A DNA stretch of 64,000 bases from Asparagopsis taxiformis (lineage: Eukaryota; Rhodophyta; Florideophyceae; Bonnemaisoniales; Bonnemaisoniaceae): NCBI GenBank assembly GCA_030407315.1, contig JALQPE010001740.1, positions 186,001 through 250,000 on the forward strand, given 5' to 3'. Below, piece by piece: positions 20,349 to 29,815 of this stretch (its first letter is position 1; each line of letters begins with the position of its first letter). A program made the position numbers and the translations under genes. The notes beneath the pieces are model-generated. The model saw only the letters and a list, made by a program, of their open reading frames with translations, did no database searches and was not told the DNA's origin.

Positions 20349-21122
20349 TCACAATGCGACCTCAAAATACTTGTCAACCTCAAATTCAAACGCGACTTTA
20401 CCTCCGTATTCAACTGGTGTACGCTCAAAGTCGAGAACTATTTTGCAATGTTCATCATTGGCAGCATTTTCATGCTTGACAAACGCGATTTTCTGACGTG
20501 TTTTAGCGTCAATGAATGGAGCGACAATTTTGTAAAGACCCAAAAAGAATTTAGGTGCGTCAAAGAGCAATCCTGCTCCAAGTCGTTCCGGATAATGATT
20601 CTGCAAAATGCTGACAGTCTGTTTCATGAGTGATACGCCGGGCGAATTGGCCATAGAAAACTTGCCTGAAAAGTAGTCGACCACAACGGTGAACTTGCCA
20701 TCACCAGCAATTTGCGACGCTCTTTCCAGTGTGTAGACCAGATATCGCAAATTACGGGCGTCATCCGAGCTATTTTCATAGCCCGGTCTCATCACAATGA
20801 CGGCATTCCCCATGCGGTCCTTCTCCGGCAGCACGAACATCTTTCCGCTGGCGGCCGATTCGCGCAAGGTGGCCAGCTCCTTATCCTGCATGCCATAAAC
20901 ACCAAACGATTTGCGCCATTCGAGCGTCGCTAAAACCATTTCGTGCGCTTTGGACACGACGAGATCGCGCGCGCGCAGATAGCGGAGTAGTGTTCCATCG
21001 GTGAGAAAGCGCTCGTCTTCCTCCGTGACGGTCGCGGTGGCGAGCATGGCGCGAAGTTGCGCGACACCCTCGGATTCAGACGCGGCTGGCTTGGCCGGTG
21101 TGCCGCGGAGACGGGATAACAT
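20349..21122 (-). CDS. SEC14-like (CRAL-TRIO) lipid-binding/transfer protein
   Basis: 257 aa from the Met of MLSRLRGTP; the longer frame would need a GTG start. Seen: the CRAL-TRIO N-terminal helical domain (TDGTLLRYLRARDLVVSKAHEMV, about residues 40-62, followed by LEWRKSFG), then the lipid-binding domain: AVIVMRPGYENSSD, FTVVVDYFSGKFSMANSPGVS, and SILQNHYPERLGAGLLFDAPKFF, where the 'NHYPERL' block is the family hallmark. KIVAPFIDAKTRQKIAFV follows as the gate-helix region. Such proteins exchange phosphatidylinositol or other lipids between membranes and stimulate lipid kinases. No GOLD or NOD domain is attached. Ligand cannot be assigned. Confidence 0.87.
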   Translation of the reverse strand: MLSRLRGTPAKPAASESEGVAQLRAMLATATVTEEDERFLTDGTLLRYLRARDLVVSKAHEMVLATLEWRKSFGVYGMQDKELATLRESAASGKMFVLPEKDRMGNAVIVMRPGYENSSDDARNLRYLVYTLERASQIAGDGKFTVVVDYFSGKFSMANSPGVSLMKQTVSILQNHYPERLGAGLLFDAPKFFLGLYKIVAPFIDAKTRQKIAFVKHENAANDEHCKIVLDFERTPVEYGGKVAFEFEVDKYFEVAL

Positions 21123-21366
21123 GACGTGGAAGAGGGCGCGAGAGTGATAAACTAAATTGGGTTGTTGGCGCGTGCGAGACACATCAAGTTGGCTGGGAAC
21201 GTTTGAGGTACATCCTTCGTCGACATGGTATGGCCCATTCGCATCTCACAATTCGGGAATCCGACGTACATATCGCTTTACACGTGTACAGTTTTTAATG
21301 TTTGTCTGTGCCATGCATCGTGCACAAGTTGCGCTTGTACTCTTGACGCAACCATAAAGATGCATC

Positions 21367-24027
21367 ATGCCGATCGCCGCCAACTCGGTAGACGCAACAT
21401 TGAGTTTCGAAACCGCCACAACATTTCTCGCACAATTCGAAAGTCTCAAGGCAGTAGTTAGCGCTTTACTGGCCGAATCGACTGATGCGTCTTCAACTAG
21501 TTCAATTGCAGCGAAAAAACCAGAGAATGCTGCGAAGAACAAACCATCCACCCCTCTTTCTTCCAATGCGTCATTTCCACCTCTCACAGCATCGCCGCCC
21601 CCTGCCCGCCGCCCGGCACGTCACGTCACGCCACGTCGTCTGAAACCGACACCGGTTTCATCTACAGCGCTGCCATCAACCAACAGTTCGTCGCTACCGC
21701 CCGGCACGCCCGATCCTTTCCTGCGCAAGCTGCCCAGTGCGAGGCAGAATGAAACCAACGACAAGTCTCAAGTTGAGCAGCTTCAAGTGAATGGACCAGC
21801 AGCAGATGTTTCACGGCAGCATGATATGAACGATCTGAGAGAGCGACTAGAGACTAGAAGCCGTCATGATAGGTGCAGGAATGCCGCAAATTATCATGCA
21901 CGATGTATTCGGGCAATATTGCAAACTGCTTCCAAATCAATATCATTTGTTGGTACTCTTCGGCTTCTCATCGATTGTATTCAACAGCAGCTCTTACATG
22001 TTGGCCGTCAAACAGCCAAACGGGAGATAGTATCAGCTGTGGACGATTTCAACGTCATCCGTGACGTAGTACCAATGTTGAATACGTTTCAAGATGTAGC
22101 ACTTCATGCAATTCTCACACTTCGAGAGCTATCCGATGTAATCGAACAATTACCCTCGCTGATCCTAACCGCCTTTCTAGAGAGCCCAATTCTGGTACAA
22201 TATGGTGATAACATCTTACATCTTACCAGAAGCACACAGGATTTTCCGATCTCCGACAAACCCTCCTGGACTCCGGCAATATCCATAGTAAAAGCCGCCA
22301 GTCAGTTCACCATAGACGCATTGGAAAACGAGGGGAAGCTGTCAGTTGCGAAACGGCTTTCCTCAAATCTGGAGGCTTGCTGGGACCAACTATTGCTTCT
22401 GGGTCGTCAATATCGTGGAGAAATAGACTCGGTTGCACCGGGCACCCTTGATGCAGACATGGCCATTCGAACAATGGCTGCCCTACATCCAGCCAATATG
22501 GATACATTCGCCGCAAGGTTTATCGAGTTCATTACGACGTTTTCAGTCCAGATGCGTGATGCACCACCCAAGATGCGTCAGCTTGGTGCACGGATGCGAT
22601 CTGCCGCCAATTCACGACAGACCCCCGGTGCTGCACCTGGAGGAAATGACGGCTACACAGTGCAGGGTAAGCGTGCTTTTGCAAAGAGCCCATCCAGATT
22701 TGGACAGCAGCAAAGTTTTGGCGTTGTCCTGCACAGACTTCCCGAATTGGTTCGTAAGCAGTTTGGAGACGATCTGGGAGAGTTGTTCTTTCTCGACTTT
22801 TTGACAGGTGTAGATTCTGCAAAGTTGAATGCAGCATTGATACCTCGTCTGGCAGCTGCCGTATGTAAAACAATAACGGCAGCAGCAGCTGCGACAACAA
22901 ACGTTGCTTTCACTGACGCTGTTTTTGACGCGCGTTTGTTTGCAAAAATTCTGTCCGTTACCATGCATGGCGACAACTGGGCGCATTCACCCTTCTCACT
23001 CTCGGGCGGTAAAGGACTCCAAGACACACCTGGCCTCGGGCCGGCAGCGACTGCATGGCGGGCTGCGGTGCATTCGGCAACATGGAAAGCTACTATCGAT
23101 TTGGAAGCACTTGTTGAGGATGCAGTCAAGTCCAGACAGGTGCTTGCAATGATTGCCACAATTGCTGTCGTCGATGTGGTCCTCAGACTGGCATCAGTTG
23201 ATCCGATCGCAAAGGTTAGTGAATGGTATTTGGAAGCGATAGACGCTCTTCGGAAAGTATACAATGATCACAGCTACTCTTCTTCGTTTGATTCGGACAG
23301 CTTGATATCTTCCTTGCCGTTGGTAAGAGTGATGCTGTTCGATCTGTTACAAGATGCGAAAACGGAAGAAACATTGCAAGTTGGCGCTACAACTTGCAAC
23401 GACGAAAGCTACGACAAAATGCCAAATGACTGGAGTTGTATTGGAGATTATCGATTCTTGCAAGGATGCTCTCCGTCGCTGCATGCGTTACGACGGTTTC
23501 TCCTGACGCATCGAGACCAGTCGCTCGCGGCTCAAAAGACGGCAGTCCGTAGGATCACCCCGCTTGCAACGCAAGGAAGCAGAGACAAAACGGCATTTTC
23601 AACGCAGCAGCCACCAAAATCTAATCAAGGTGCGCGTCAAAAAGAGCAGAACAGATTGGGAAATGGAATGACTGGATCGGAAACAGCTGATGCGCAAAAT
23701 TCGAGCCGATCGGAGCTGGAATCAGCGCTACGCAACGAATTTTACACTCGAATGGACGGGCGGCTTCGAGAGTTGATAGGTGTTGTGCTTTCATCAAAAC
23801 CCAAGAGTGCTGATGAAGCGAAGCAGGCGTATGCAACAATAGCAAAGGTTCTCTACCCCTCTCATCCTATCACTGTCGTAGCAGTTGCCGCTGGAATGTG
23901 TGGCCGTCGAGTTGCAGAGCTGGCCGAGACAGGAGCTCGTACAACGGAGAGCGACCAAAGTGTCACAGATTCGACACGGCTGGAATCTGATCGAAAGACA
24001 AAACCAGTGCTGACAGAATCATCGTAA
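21367..24027 (+). CDS. codanin-1-like protein with candidate ASF1-binding motif
   Basis: 886 aa. Landmarks match human codanin-1 in order. FPPL (70-73) is followed by RRLKPTPVS (90-98), like codanin's FPP then RRINPTPVS segment, which is the ASF1-binding 'B-domain' motif. A CIRAIL...LRLLIDCI helical block near residue 180 matches codanin's first helical region. Later, FLQGCSPSLHALRRFLL (about 698-714) is followed within 20 residues by AVRRITPLA, mirroring codanin's CCPYIGELRKLL and MRKITPT. Near the end YPSHPITVVAVAAGMCGRRV matches the codanin CPHGAQALALGREFCQ area. Codanin-1 sequesters the histone chaperone ASF1 and works with CDIN1. This protein lacks about 250 residues of the human C-terminus. 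Family call rests on remembered landmarks, not on an alignment. Confidence 0.6.
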   Translation: MPIAANSVDATLSFETATTFLAQFESLKAVVSALLAESTDASSTSSIAAKKPENAAKNKPSTPLSSNASFPPLTASPPPARRPARHVTPRRLKPTPVSSTALPSTNSSSLPPGTPDPFLRKLPSARQNETNDKSQVEQLQVNGPAADVSRQHDMNDLRERLETRSRHDRCRNAANYHARCIRAILQTASKSISFVGTLRLLIDCIQQQLLHVGRQTAKREIVSAVDDFNVIRDVVPMLNTFQDVALHAILTLRELSDVIEQLPSLILTAFLESPILVQYGDNILHLTRSTQDFPISDKPSWTPAISIVKAASQFTIDALENEGKLSVAKRLSSNLEACWDQLLLLGRQYRGEIDSVAPGTLDADMAIRTMAALHPANMDTFAARFIEFITTFSVQMRDAPPKMRQLGARMRSAANSRQTPGAAPGGNDGYTVQGKRAFAKSPSRFGQQQSFGVVLHRLPELVRKQFGDDLGELFFLDFLTGVDSAKLNAALIPRLAAAVCKTITAAAAATTNVAFTDAVFDARLFAKILSVTMHGDNWAHSPFSLSGGKGLQDTPGLGPAATAWRAAVHSATWKATIDLEALVEDAVKSRQVLAMIATIAVVDVVLRLASVDPIAKVSEWYLEAIDALRKVYNDHSYSSSFDSDSLISSLPLVRVMLFDLLQDAKTEETLQVGATTCNDESYDKMPNDWSCIGDYRFLQGCSPSLHALRRFLLTHRDQSLAAQKTAVRRITPLATQGSRDKTAFSTQQPPKSNQGARQKEQNRLGNGMTGSETADAQNSSRSELESALRNEFYTRMDGRLRELIGVVLSSKPKSADEAKQAYATIAKVLYPSHPITVVAVAAGMCGRRVAELAETGARTTESDQSVTDSTRLESDRKTKPVLTESS

Positions 24028-24735
24028 CATGATCCAGTCGCTACTGTGATATGTACTGTCGAAACGGCTCTGTCTTAAAAGTTGACTGTAGGTTGTGTTG
24101 TAAGCTGGTGTATGTTATGGGGAAGGAAATCGCGGATGCTTCTATCATTCCGTGTCTGTAGATATGAACGCTGAATAGTTTCTGTAAAACATTCCTACTG
24201 AGGCTACTGACTGCCACAGATGCGCCTATCTGTGTACATTGTGCGAAGACGAGCTTAGTAAATCGCTCCTCAATATCACGCAACAAATTGACGCCATTCC
24301 ATAAAACGAGGTATAGGTCGAAGGGCGTGATAAACTTCACTCGGATTGTATACAACCCTATCCGATCCTCAGTCGCTCAAATATTATCGGCACGCACATG
24401 ATGCTTAACGACCTATAGGTAACACACAAAGTTTGCAGATCCATTGATTTATTTTGCGCCTACACCAAACCAGGAGCAATAGTGCACGCAACACCAAACA
24501 GGACAACTGCCGAATAGCGCACGACCGCGCACAATCTGGAAGGCGGATTGCAAGCAATAGAAAAGGCAAATTTCGAAGCGAGGGATTTGAAGTAATGACC
24601 TGTGCAGAGCACAGGTGCACGTGCAAAACGCTGTCGCTTCCTTCCCTGTTACCACGACGATTACTCAGTCCAAGATGATGTGAAATCACTACAATAGTGC
24701 ATCGATAAGGAGTGAACACGTCCACAGGGGCACGC
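24028..24735. other. intergenic region between codanin-like gene and eL41 (convergent)
   Basis: Holds the 3' regions of two convergent genes. The only structure noted is a perfect 8-bp inverted repeat (ACCTGTGC / GCACAGGT, 3-base loop) at 24598-24616, about 120 bp past the eL41 stop. Short minus-strand frames here have no recognisable content. Confidence 0.4.
24598..24616. repeat. short perfect hairpin, 8-bp stem, 3-base loop
   Basis: ACCTGTGC, AGA, GCACAGGT. It lies downstream of the eL41 coding sequence and could form a stem-loop in its 3' untranslated region, or may be chance. Confidence 0.4.
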
Positions 24736-24813
24736 TTACTTCGAACGCGCCCTCATCCTTCTCCTCTTACGCTTCAGGCGCCTCATACGCTTCTTCTTCC
24801 ACTTTGCCCTCAT
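24736..24813 (-). CDS. RPL41: 60S ribosomal protein eL41, 25 aa
   Basis: A 25-codon frame too short for routine ORF calling. Translation begins MRAKWKKKRMRRLKRKRR and ends MRARSK; eL41 is one of the most conserved and most basic eukaryotic proteins, and this matches the canonical 25-residue protein apart from one or two conservative changes. It is a single arginine/lysine-rich helix sitting at the interface of the two ribosomal subunits. All 25 residues and the stop are intact in one exon. Just upstream of the ATG, on the minus strand, the sequence CTGATTTCAACAG resembles a branch point plus 3' splice site, so a 5'-UTR intron is possible but not shown. Confidence 0.95.
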   Translation of the reverse strand: MRAKWKKKRMRRLKRKRRRMRARSK

Positions 24814-25781
24814 TTTCAGCTGTTGAAATCAGAACACAACATGGATCTAGTTAGAATAGGCAGATGATTGACGAGGAATCGCAGGACTTGATTCTTATCG
24901 AGCGCACGTACCTGTTGAGTTGGAAATCGACAATGACTTCCTTAGCCGGAGCAGATATCGTAGTGGAGAAAATTGTGTATAAATGGCTGCGATATCTGCG
25001 CGCAATGCAAACTGTGTACGACGGCGTCCATGCCATAGAATTGGATCAAATTTTATGAGATTGTTTCCAGATTTTAGGAAAAATTAATGGAAGAGCAGTG
25101 TTCCAATTGTATCCTAGATCTGCGCTGAATTATGATTAAAACATTGAATATCCCAAATCCGGTTTGACTAGATGAGTTGCTCGATGAAACGACCCATGTG
25201 CTGAGCACCTCTTCCAGGTGGACTTGTCTTTCCTTGTTCTTGTCCTCATTGTTTAAACCTTTGGACTGACATTGCAATGCAGACATGCTACTTCCACAGT
25301 GTTCATGCTTCTTAATAACTTTTGAAAGTTAACAACTCGGCAATTCGAATGTGAAGTAATGCATCCAACTGCTAAGAAATCCACGTTATCCGCAGGGTCA
25401 ATCGATATTTGCATGAATGCACTGGCTGTAAAGCAAGATACAGCAATCCGTGAAATAAACTAGATACGCCTACAAAACTTCTCTAATCCATTACATGAAT
25501 ATCAGGAGAATCCAAAACAACAGCTTCATGCTAACCCATAAGAGCAATGCTCTGAGGCGCTTCAGCAATACTCATGCCCGAGACAGCATCATGGCGTCTT
25601 TATCGATGGGAAGACCTAATTGGTAAGCACGGCGCTATTGAAGGTGTGCACCAAATATTTTACCCTAAAATACCATAGAAACCAACACAGGATTTCCATT
25701 TCCACACAAGATCAAAAACTTATGCCATCACGCAATCTGCCAGAAACGCCACTTTTCTGAGATCTGCAACTCGTACTCACA
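24814..25781. promoter_or_regulatory. divergent intergenic region, eL41 / LeuD
   Basis: About 970 bp separate two divergent starts, so both promoters lie here. Short frames inside have no recognisable content. Possible 5'-UTR intron acceptor for eL41 at 24817-24829. Confidence 0.35.
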
Positions 25782-26486
25782 ATGGCCTTTGTAACCACTC
25801 CGCTCCCCTTAACCTCCACACGAGCCATCAGTCGAACAAGTCTGCGACAGCCATCACGCCGAGATGCCGCGGCCCGACCCGCGCGCGCGCGCGTGCCGAC
25901 AATGTCGTCCGGTAGTGTCGGGAAGAAACGCGACGGCAATTACATCAAAGGAAAAGTATTTGTGGTGCGGGACAACATCGACACAGATCAGATAATACCC
26001 GCCGAGTATCTGACGCTGGTTCCGTCCAATCCGGAAGAATACAAGAAATTGGGTTCGTACGCGCTGATCGGTCTGCCATCCGACTTGTACAAGACGGCTT
26101 TCGTCAAGGAGGGCTCGATGGAAACCGAGTATCCCATCGTGGTCGCTGGAGAAAACTTTGGCTGCGGGTCCTCGCGTGAACACGCGCCCGTGGCAATGGG
26201 CGCCTGCGGAGGACGTGCGGTCGTCGCGCAGAGCTACGCGCGTATCTTTTTCAGAAATTGCTCCGCGACCGGCGAGCTGTATCCGTGGGAATCGAAGGAG
26301 AGACTGGTGGAGGAGTTTTCGACCGGCGATTTGGGGTGCATTGACTTTGAGAGGAAGGTAATTGTGAATGAGTCGACGGGGCGTGAATATGCTCTAAATG
26401 ATCTTGGCGATGTTATGCCTGTTATTGATGCTGGCGGTATTTTTGAGTATGCCAGGCAGACGGGTATGATCAAACGGAGCAATTGA
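25782..26486 (+). CDS. leuD: 3-isopropylmalate dehydratase small subunit, plastid-targeted
   Basis: Pairs with the LeuC large subunit to isomerise 2- to 3-isopropylmalate in leucine synthesis. 234 aa: residues 1-40 are Ser/Thr/Arg rich and free of acidic residues except one (a plastid transit peptide pattern), followed by the mature protein at about Gly/Lys 48. Seen in the core: VVRDNIDTDQIIPAEYL, the typical small-subunit opening; NFGCGSSREHAPVAMGACG, the swivel-domain signature; and IFFRNCSATGELYPWE. Length after the leader matches the short bacterial/archaeal-type LeuD. LeuC is not in the window. Plastid location is inferred from the leader and from where leucine synthesis runs in algae. 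Confidence 0.92.
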   Translation: MAFVTTPLPLTSTRAISRTSLRQPSRRDAAARPARARVPTMSSGSVGKKRDGNYIKGKVFVVRDNIDTDQIIPAEYLTLVPSNPEEYKKLGSYALIGLPSDLYKTAFVKEGSMETEYPIVVAGENFGCGSSREHAPVAMGACGGRAVVAQSYARIFFRNCSATGELYPWESKERLVEEFSTGDLGCIDFERKVIVNESTGREYALNDLGDVMPVIDAGGIFEYARQTGMIKRSN

Positions 26487-26814
26487 GATGATGCATTGTT
26501 GCGGTAAGGAATTGAACGCGTTGGCGAATGGATCGCTTACGAGCGTTGCAGCAGTTGTGTTTTCAACTAGCCAGTAAAAGTGTAGTTTGCCTGATAGTGT
26601 TCATCAATCGTTCGTTTCTAAGAGAATGGTCCATGGGGGAGAACAAGGCTTTACATATTCTGAAAATTTTACAATGTTGTAGGGGACACGTCCATTGTCC
26701 TTTTCTGTTGTACTGCGCTACGGTACACGGAGGAGATAGAACTGGTGCATGCAGTCCCCGTAGCAGATATGAGGAGTGTTTACACAATAAGGGCAGTTTC
26801 GTGAAGGGCTAGAT
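26487..26814. other. convergent 3' intergenic region, LeuD / bZIP
   Basis: 328 bp between two stop codons of convergent genes; 3' untranslated and terminator sequence only. No further feature seen. Confidence 0.4.
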
Positions 26815-27510
26815 CTACAATACATTGGGTGGCAAAGTGTCTGGGGCCTGTTCTTCTTCCGGCAGACCCCTCATCTGTCTTTCACAGGTAAGCGCCAGGA
26901 GGCGATCATGCAAATTCTCCAGCTCACGGTTCTGTTCTGTGAGGGTTCTTGTATATTGCTCAAGTTGTCTCCTTCTAGCGACCTGTTTTTCCCTATAACG
27001 TCTTGCGCTTTCTTTGTTCCTGAGTTTTCTTTGTGCGAGCTTATCCTTCTGCTTGGACTCTGTCATCTGGGCGGGCGGGCTGGAGGGCACAGGACTGGTG
27101 GGTTCTTTCTTGAGGGCCTTTGTCTTTTTCTTTGCTCTTTTCCGAACGGCGCCTCTGCGCTGCGTGTTACTGGGGACGTTTTCCGAGCCGGGGGAAGCGG
27201 GGGGTCGGGGCGGATGTGACGGTTGAGACGGGAGCGTTTGCAGCGAACAATCAGCTTGGAAGGGGTCGAGGACGAGCTCGGACTTGGACGGCAATTCGGG
27301 GTCGGTGGTGAGGGAAGTGTCGACAGCGAGCGGAGCCTGCGCGTCTGCGGGCTGGTCTGGTTCGGGTGCGAAGGGATCGTTGGGGAGGAAGATGTAGGGC
27401 GCGGGGTCGTTGTAGACGGCCGGGGAGAAGGGGTCGGCGGAGGAGGAGGGCTTAGGGTCCAGGAGGATTGTTTCGGGGTCGGTGAGAGAGTCGAGAAGTG
27501 GGAGATCCAT
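26815..27510 (-). CDS. bZIP transcription factor
   Basis: 231 aa from the Met of MDLPLLDSLTD; the longer frame would start with GTG. The N-terminal 120 residues are Pro/Asp/Ser rich and acidic, like an activation region. A basic patch (RKRAKKKTKALKK, about 123-135) precedes the bZIP: basic region RKLRNKESARRYREKQ with the invariant N-x7-R spacing, then a leucine zipper with heptad L/Y positions (LEQYTRTLTEQNRELENLHDRLL). Such factors bind as dimers to ACGT-core sites (TGACGTCA or half-sites). Three TGACGT cores lie within about 700 bp upstream of its own start, suggesting autoregulation (inference). The basic region is ordinary and complete. Confidence 0.9.
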   Translation of the reverse strand: MDLPLLDSLTDPETILLDPKPSSSADPFSPAVYNDPAPYIFLPNDPFAPEPDQPADAQAPLAVDTSLTTDPELPSKSELVLDPFQADCSLQTLPSQPSHPPRPPASPGSENVPSNTQRRGAVRKRAKKKTKALKKEPTSPVPSSPPAQMTESKQKDKLAQRKLRNKESARRYREKQVARRRQLEQYTRTLTEQNRELENLHDRLLALTCERQMRGLPEEEQAPDTLPPNVL

Positions 27511-28817
27511 GGTGATGACTGCAGTGAGCGGGGAGGGTGCGGGGAGGGACGGAGTAGAAATAGGGTGAAAGATTGGGTTTGGTAATACTGCCGTTACGAT
27601 GTGTTGTAACGGGCGGACCGGATGCGCTCGATTATTGCGTACTGTGAACACAGTTGGTCACGGGGCGTAAAGTGGATGTACGCTGATCGACTGGGTAGCC
27701 TCGTTAGCCGGTATGATTGCCGCTGCTGTGACGTAAGATGATTTGAAATATTTTTCTGACATGATGTTTCTACCATCTTGCGATCGTTGCCTTGCGCTGG
27801 TCAACTCGGGGTAGCACACACCGCTCCTTGTCTGGTCATAGAGCTGCATCAAAGCTATGCCCCGCTCTGCTCATACGCGTCCGAGTACGTAGCGCATGAT
27901 TATAACGCAGTGGAGTGTGTTGCGTTGTATTGCGTCTCGTCGCTGTGAATTGTGCAGCCGAAAGCACACTCGATCTCCGGTCTATAATTTCCACGCATCC
28001 GGCTGTGACTATTGAAATCGACGCGCTGCAGAGCGCGGGAAAACTTTCACCACGACACGCTATGACGTAGCGTATCTACTTACGCACAATTCGGGACAGC
28101 GCCCAGTGTACAGCACGTAATTCACGCACGTATATATCCAAAATTCCATTTTCTTCACATCAGCACTATCAAAATGCTCCTACTCCTGCTTCCGACCCTC
28201 TTGCGTGCTGACGTGCTCACCCGCCGCAATGCACCGCGCCGCTCGACTATTCCACACACACTGCACCGTCCGTGCAACCACCATGTATGCCACCCACCCA
28301 CCGCCAAACAGAGTCGTTCTCTACTTGTGCCGTCCCAGTGCGCCAGGTGCTGCCGGTCGGTCTATCCATGCATCTCCCGCCATCTTTGTATATTGTCTAT
28401 ACTAAATTTAGTGCGTCACGCTCCTACCGAGCAATTACGGCTACCAAACGTCCGACTTTGATTCCGTTCATCTTGTGCAGCCACTGCACTGTCTCGGCGA
28501 CAGGCATTGCCTTTCCAATTACACCGCTGCGCTCGCATGGCCACGCTGACGAATTGCTTCGACTAATGTAGTTTCTGCTCGGAAGCATGATTCGCTTCAA
28601 AACTCTTCAATCACGACATCAACGTGGCTTGAAACCAATCTGGATCATTCGAGTTTGAAATCACCTAACATTCATAAATTATTTTATTTTTTTCAATATT
28701 TCCAAACATTTCCCAACACTACTGCCAATGCTCACGTTTGTTTCACGCAGCACTCTGTAACGAGACCATATCGCGCCAAGGCCTCATCTCATCATCATTC
28801 CTTCAACCATCGCGGTT
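27511..28817. promoter_or_regulatory. 1.3-kb divergent region, bZIP / NDUFB11-like
   Basis: Contains TGACGT cores at 27731-27736 area (CTGTGACGTAA, 27726-27736), 28073-28078 and 28209-28214, candidate bZIP sites, and a TATA-like TATATATCC near 28130. An ATG at 28174 opens a 95-codon frame starting MLLLLLPTLL and another phase holds a 57-residue frame from about 28234; neither is recognisable. An A/T-rich tract (28670-28710) lies about 110 bp before the NDUFB11-like start. Confidence 0.35.
27726..27736. promoter_or_regulatory. CTGTGACGTAA element upstream of the bZIP gene
   Basis: ACGT-core motif about 216 bp upstream of the bZIP start; the same 11-mer recurs at 29972-29982. Candidate bZIP-binding site. 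Confidence 0.35.
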
Positions 28818-29239
28818 ATGGCGAATCGTTTCCGATTATTCACCCGCGCTTTCCATTCCTCCCGACAAGTTCGAGCAGACGGTACGCAACCATTCCAGTC
28901 CCAACCGCATCATCCAACCGACACCCAATTCGATCAGCAAACGCACAATTTTACTCAATCACTAACCAGTAAACTCTACCATCGTCAGGTCCAAAATGGG
29001 GCACGGAGGTCAACGAACCAGGCGGACGACTATTCGGTGAGGCGATCCGAGCACCAGGCGAGCGAAGAGTCCCATTTGATTGGGAACTACCATATCTCGG
29101 CACTCTATTCCTCGGCGTCGCCATTCTCGCAATCGGCCTCCCCTCGCGACCACCATCGTCCGCCACCGTGTGGGCACGTGAGGAAGCGATTGCCCGCGAA
29201 GAGGCGCGCACCAAAAAGTCATTAGAGCCTCAACAGTAA
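28818..29239 (+). CDS. NDUFB11: mitochondrial complex I subunit NDUFB11/ESSS-like, two exons
   Basis: Join 28818..28881 and 28989..29239, 104 aa; the 107-bp intron begins GTACGC, ends CGTCAG and splits a Gly codon. Exon 1 gives MANRFRLFTRAFHSSRQVRA, a clear mitochondrial presequence. Exon 2 gives GGRLFGEAIRAPGERRVPFDWE, a single hydrophobic segment (LPYLGTLFLGVAILAIGL) and RPPSSATVWAREEAIAREEA. The order 'G..FGE...PGE.R...DWE', membrane span, 'RP..S..TWA.EEA' is that of the ESSS/NDUFB11 accessory subunit of the complex I membrane arm. Without splicing the frame turns into low-complexity sequence, so the intron is needed. Length fits the family. Confidence 0.78.
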
Positions 29240-29315
29240 AGTAAACACCGATGCGATGGCAAAATCTACCGCGTTGCTAGCCTTTACATAGCATCTTCTA
29301 CCACCGTTCAACCCC

Positions 29316-29815
29316 TTATCGGTCCCCTAACCACTTGAGCTCCTCTTCCAACTTGGCGATATGTGTGTCAATTTTATTGATATCCGGATGTGATTTCAGC
29401 GCCGCTTCCAATTGCTTCTTGGGCGCCCTGACTTTCTTCGCCAGCCTCGTCGCATCTGTCGCAGCGCACATCGATCGCACAAACACGACAAAGTCAGCAT
29501 GCGCGGAAACGCTTCGTAACTCGAATTGGAAATAGACAAATATGCATACGAACCGTCGATAATGCGCGTCTTGAATTCCCTGAGCCCCGTCAGCACCTCG
29601 TGGATCTCCGCCGCGCGCATGGCGGCCTCGTCCAGCGCGGCTTCCTCCTCTTTGCTGTCAGACTCCGGGTTTGCAGGCAGACATGCGGCGAGTTGCAGGA
29701 CGCGACGGGAGCGTGCGAGGCGCACGCGGCGCCCGTGCAACGAGCATGGCGCCAGTGGCGCTGCCGTGCTGCGCCGCAGGGATAGAGCTGTGTCGGCTAC
29801 AAAGGCAAGAGACAT
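29316..29815 (-). CDS. small plastid-targeted conserved protein, two exons
   Basis: Join complement(29554..29815, 29316..29455), 133 aa; a 98-bp intron (GTTCGT...GCGACAG, 29456-29553) splits an Asp codon. Residues 1-47 are Arg/Ala/Ser rich with few acids, a plastid-type leader. The mature part is a short helical protein: EEAALDEAAMRAAEIHEVLTG, then LREFKTRIIDDATRLAKKVR, APKKQLEAALKSHPDINKID and a final helix IAKLEEELKWLG. I recall small cyanobacterial proteins with this plan (an 'L..Y+ERL..D....A+K.K.PK' helix, then 'I+..L..L'), so I infer a cyanobacterium-derived plastid protein. No function is known to me. Unspliced, the frame ends in a basic nonsense tail. Confidence 0.6.

Noticed and set aside
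24405..24725. 106-codon minus frame just downstream of eL41
   Set aside because: No family match and composition like random translated DNA; covers the likely 3' UTR.
28174..28461. 95-codon frame starting MLLLLLPTLL as a secreted peptide gene
   Set aside because: Signal-like start only; the rest is Arg/His/Pro/Cys low-value sequence and other phases are equally open.
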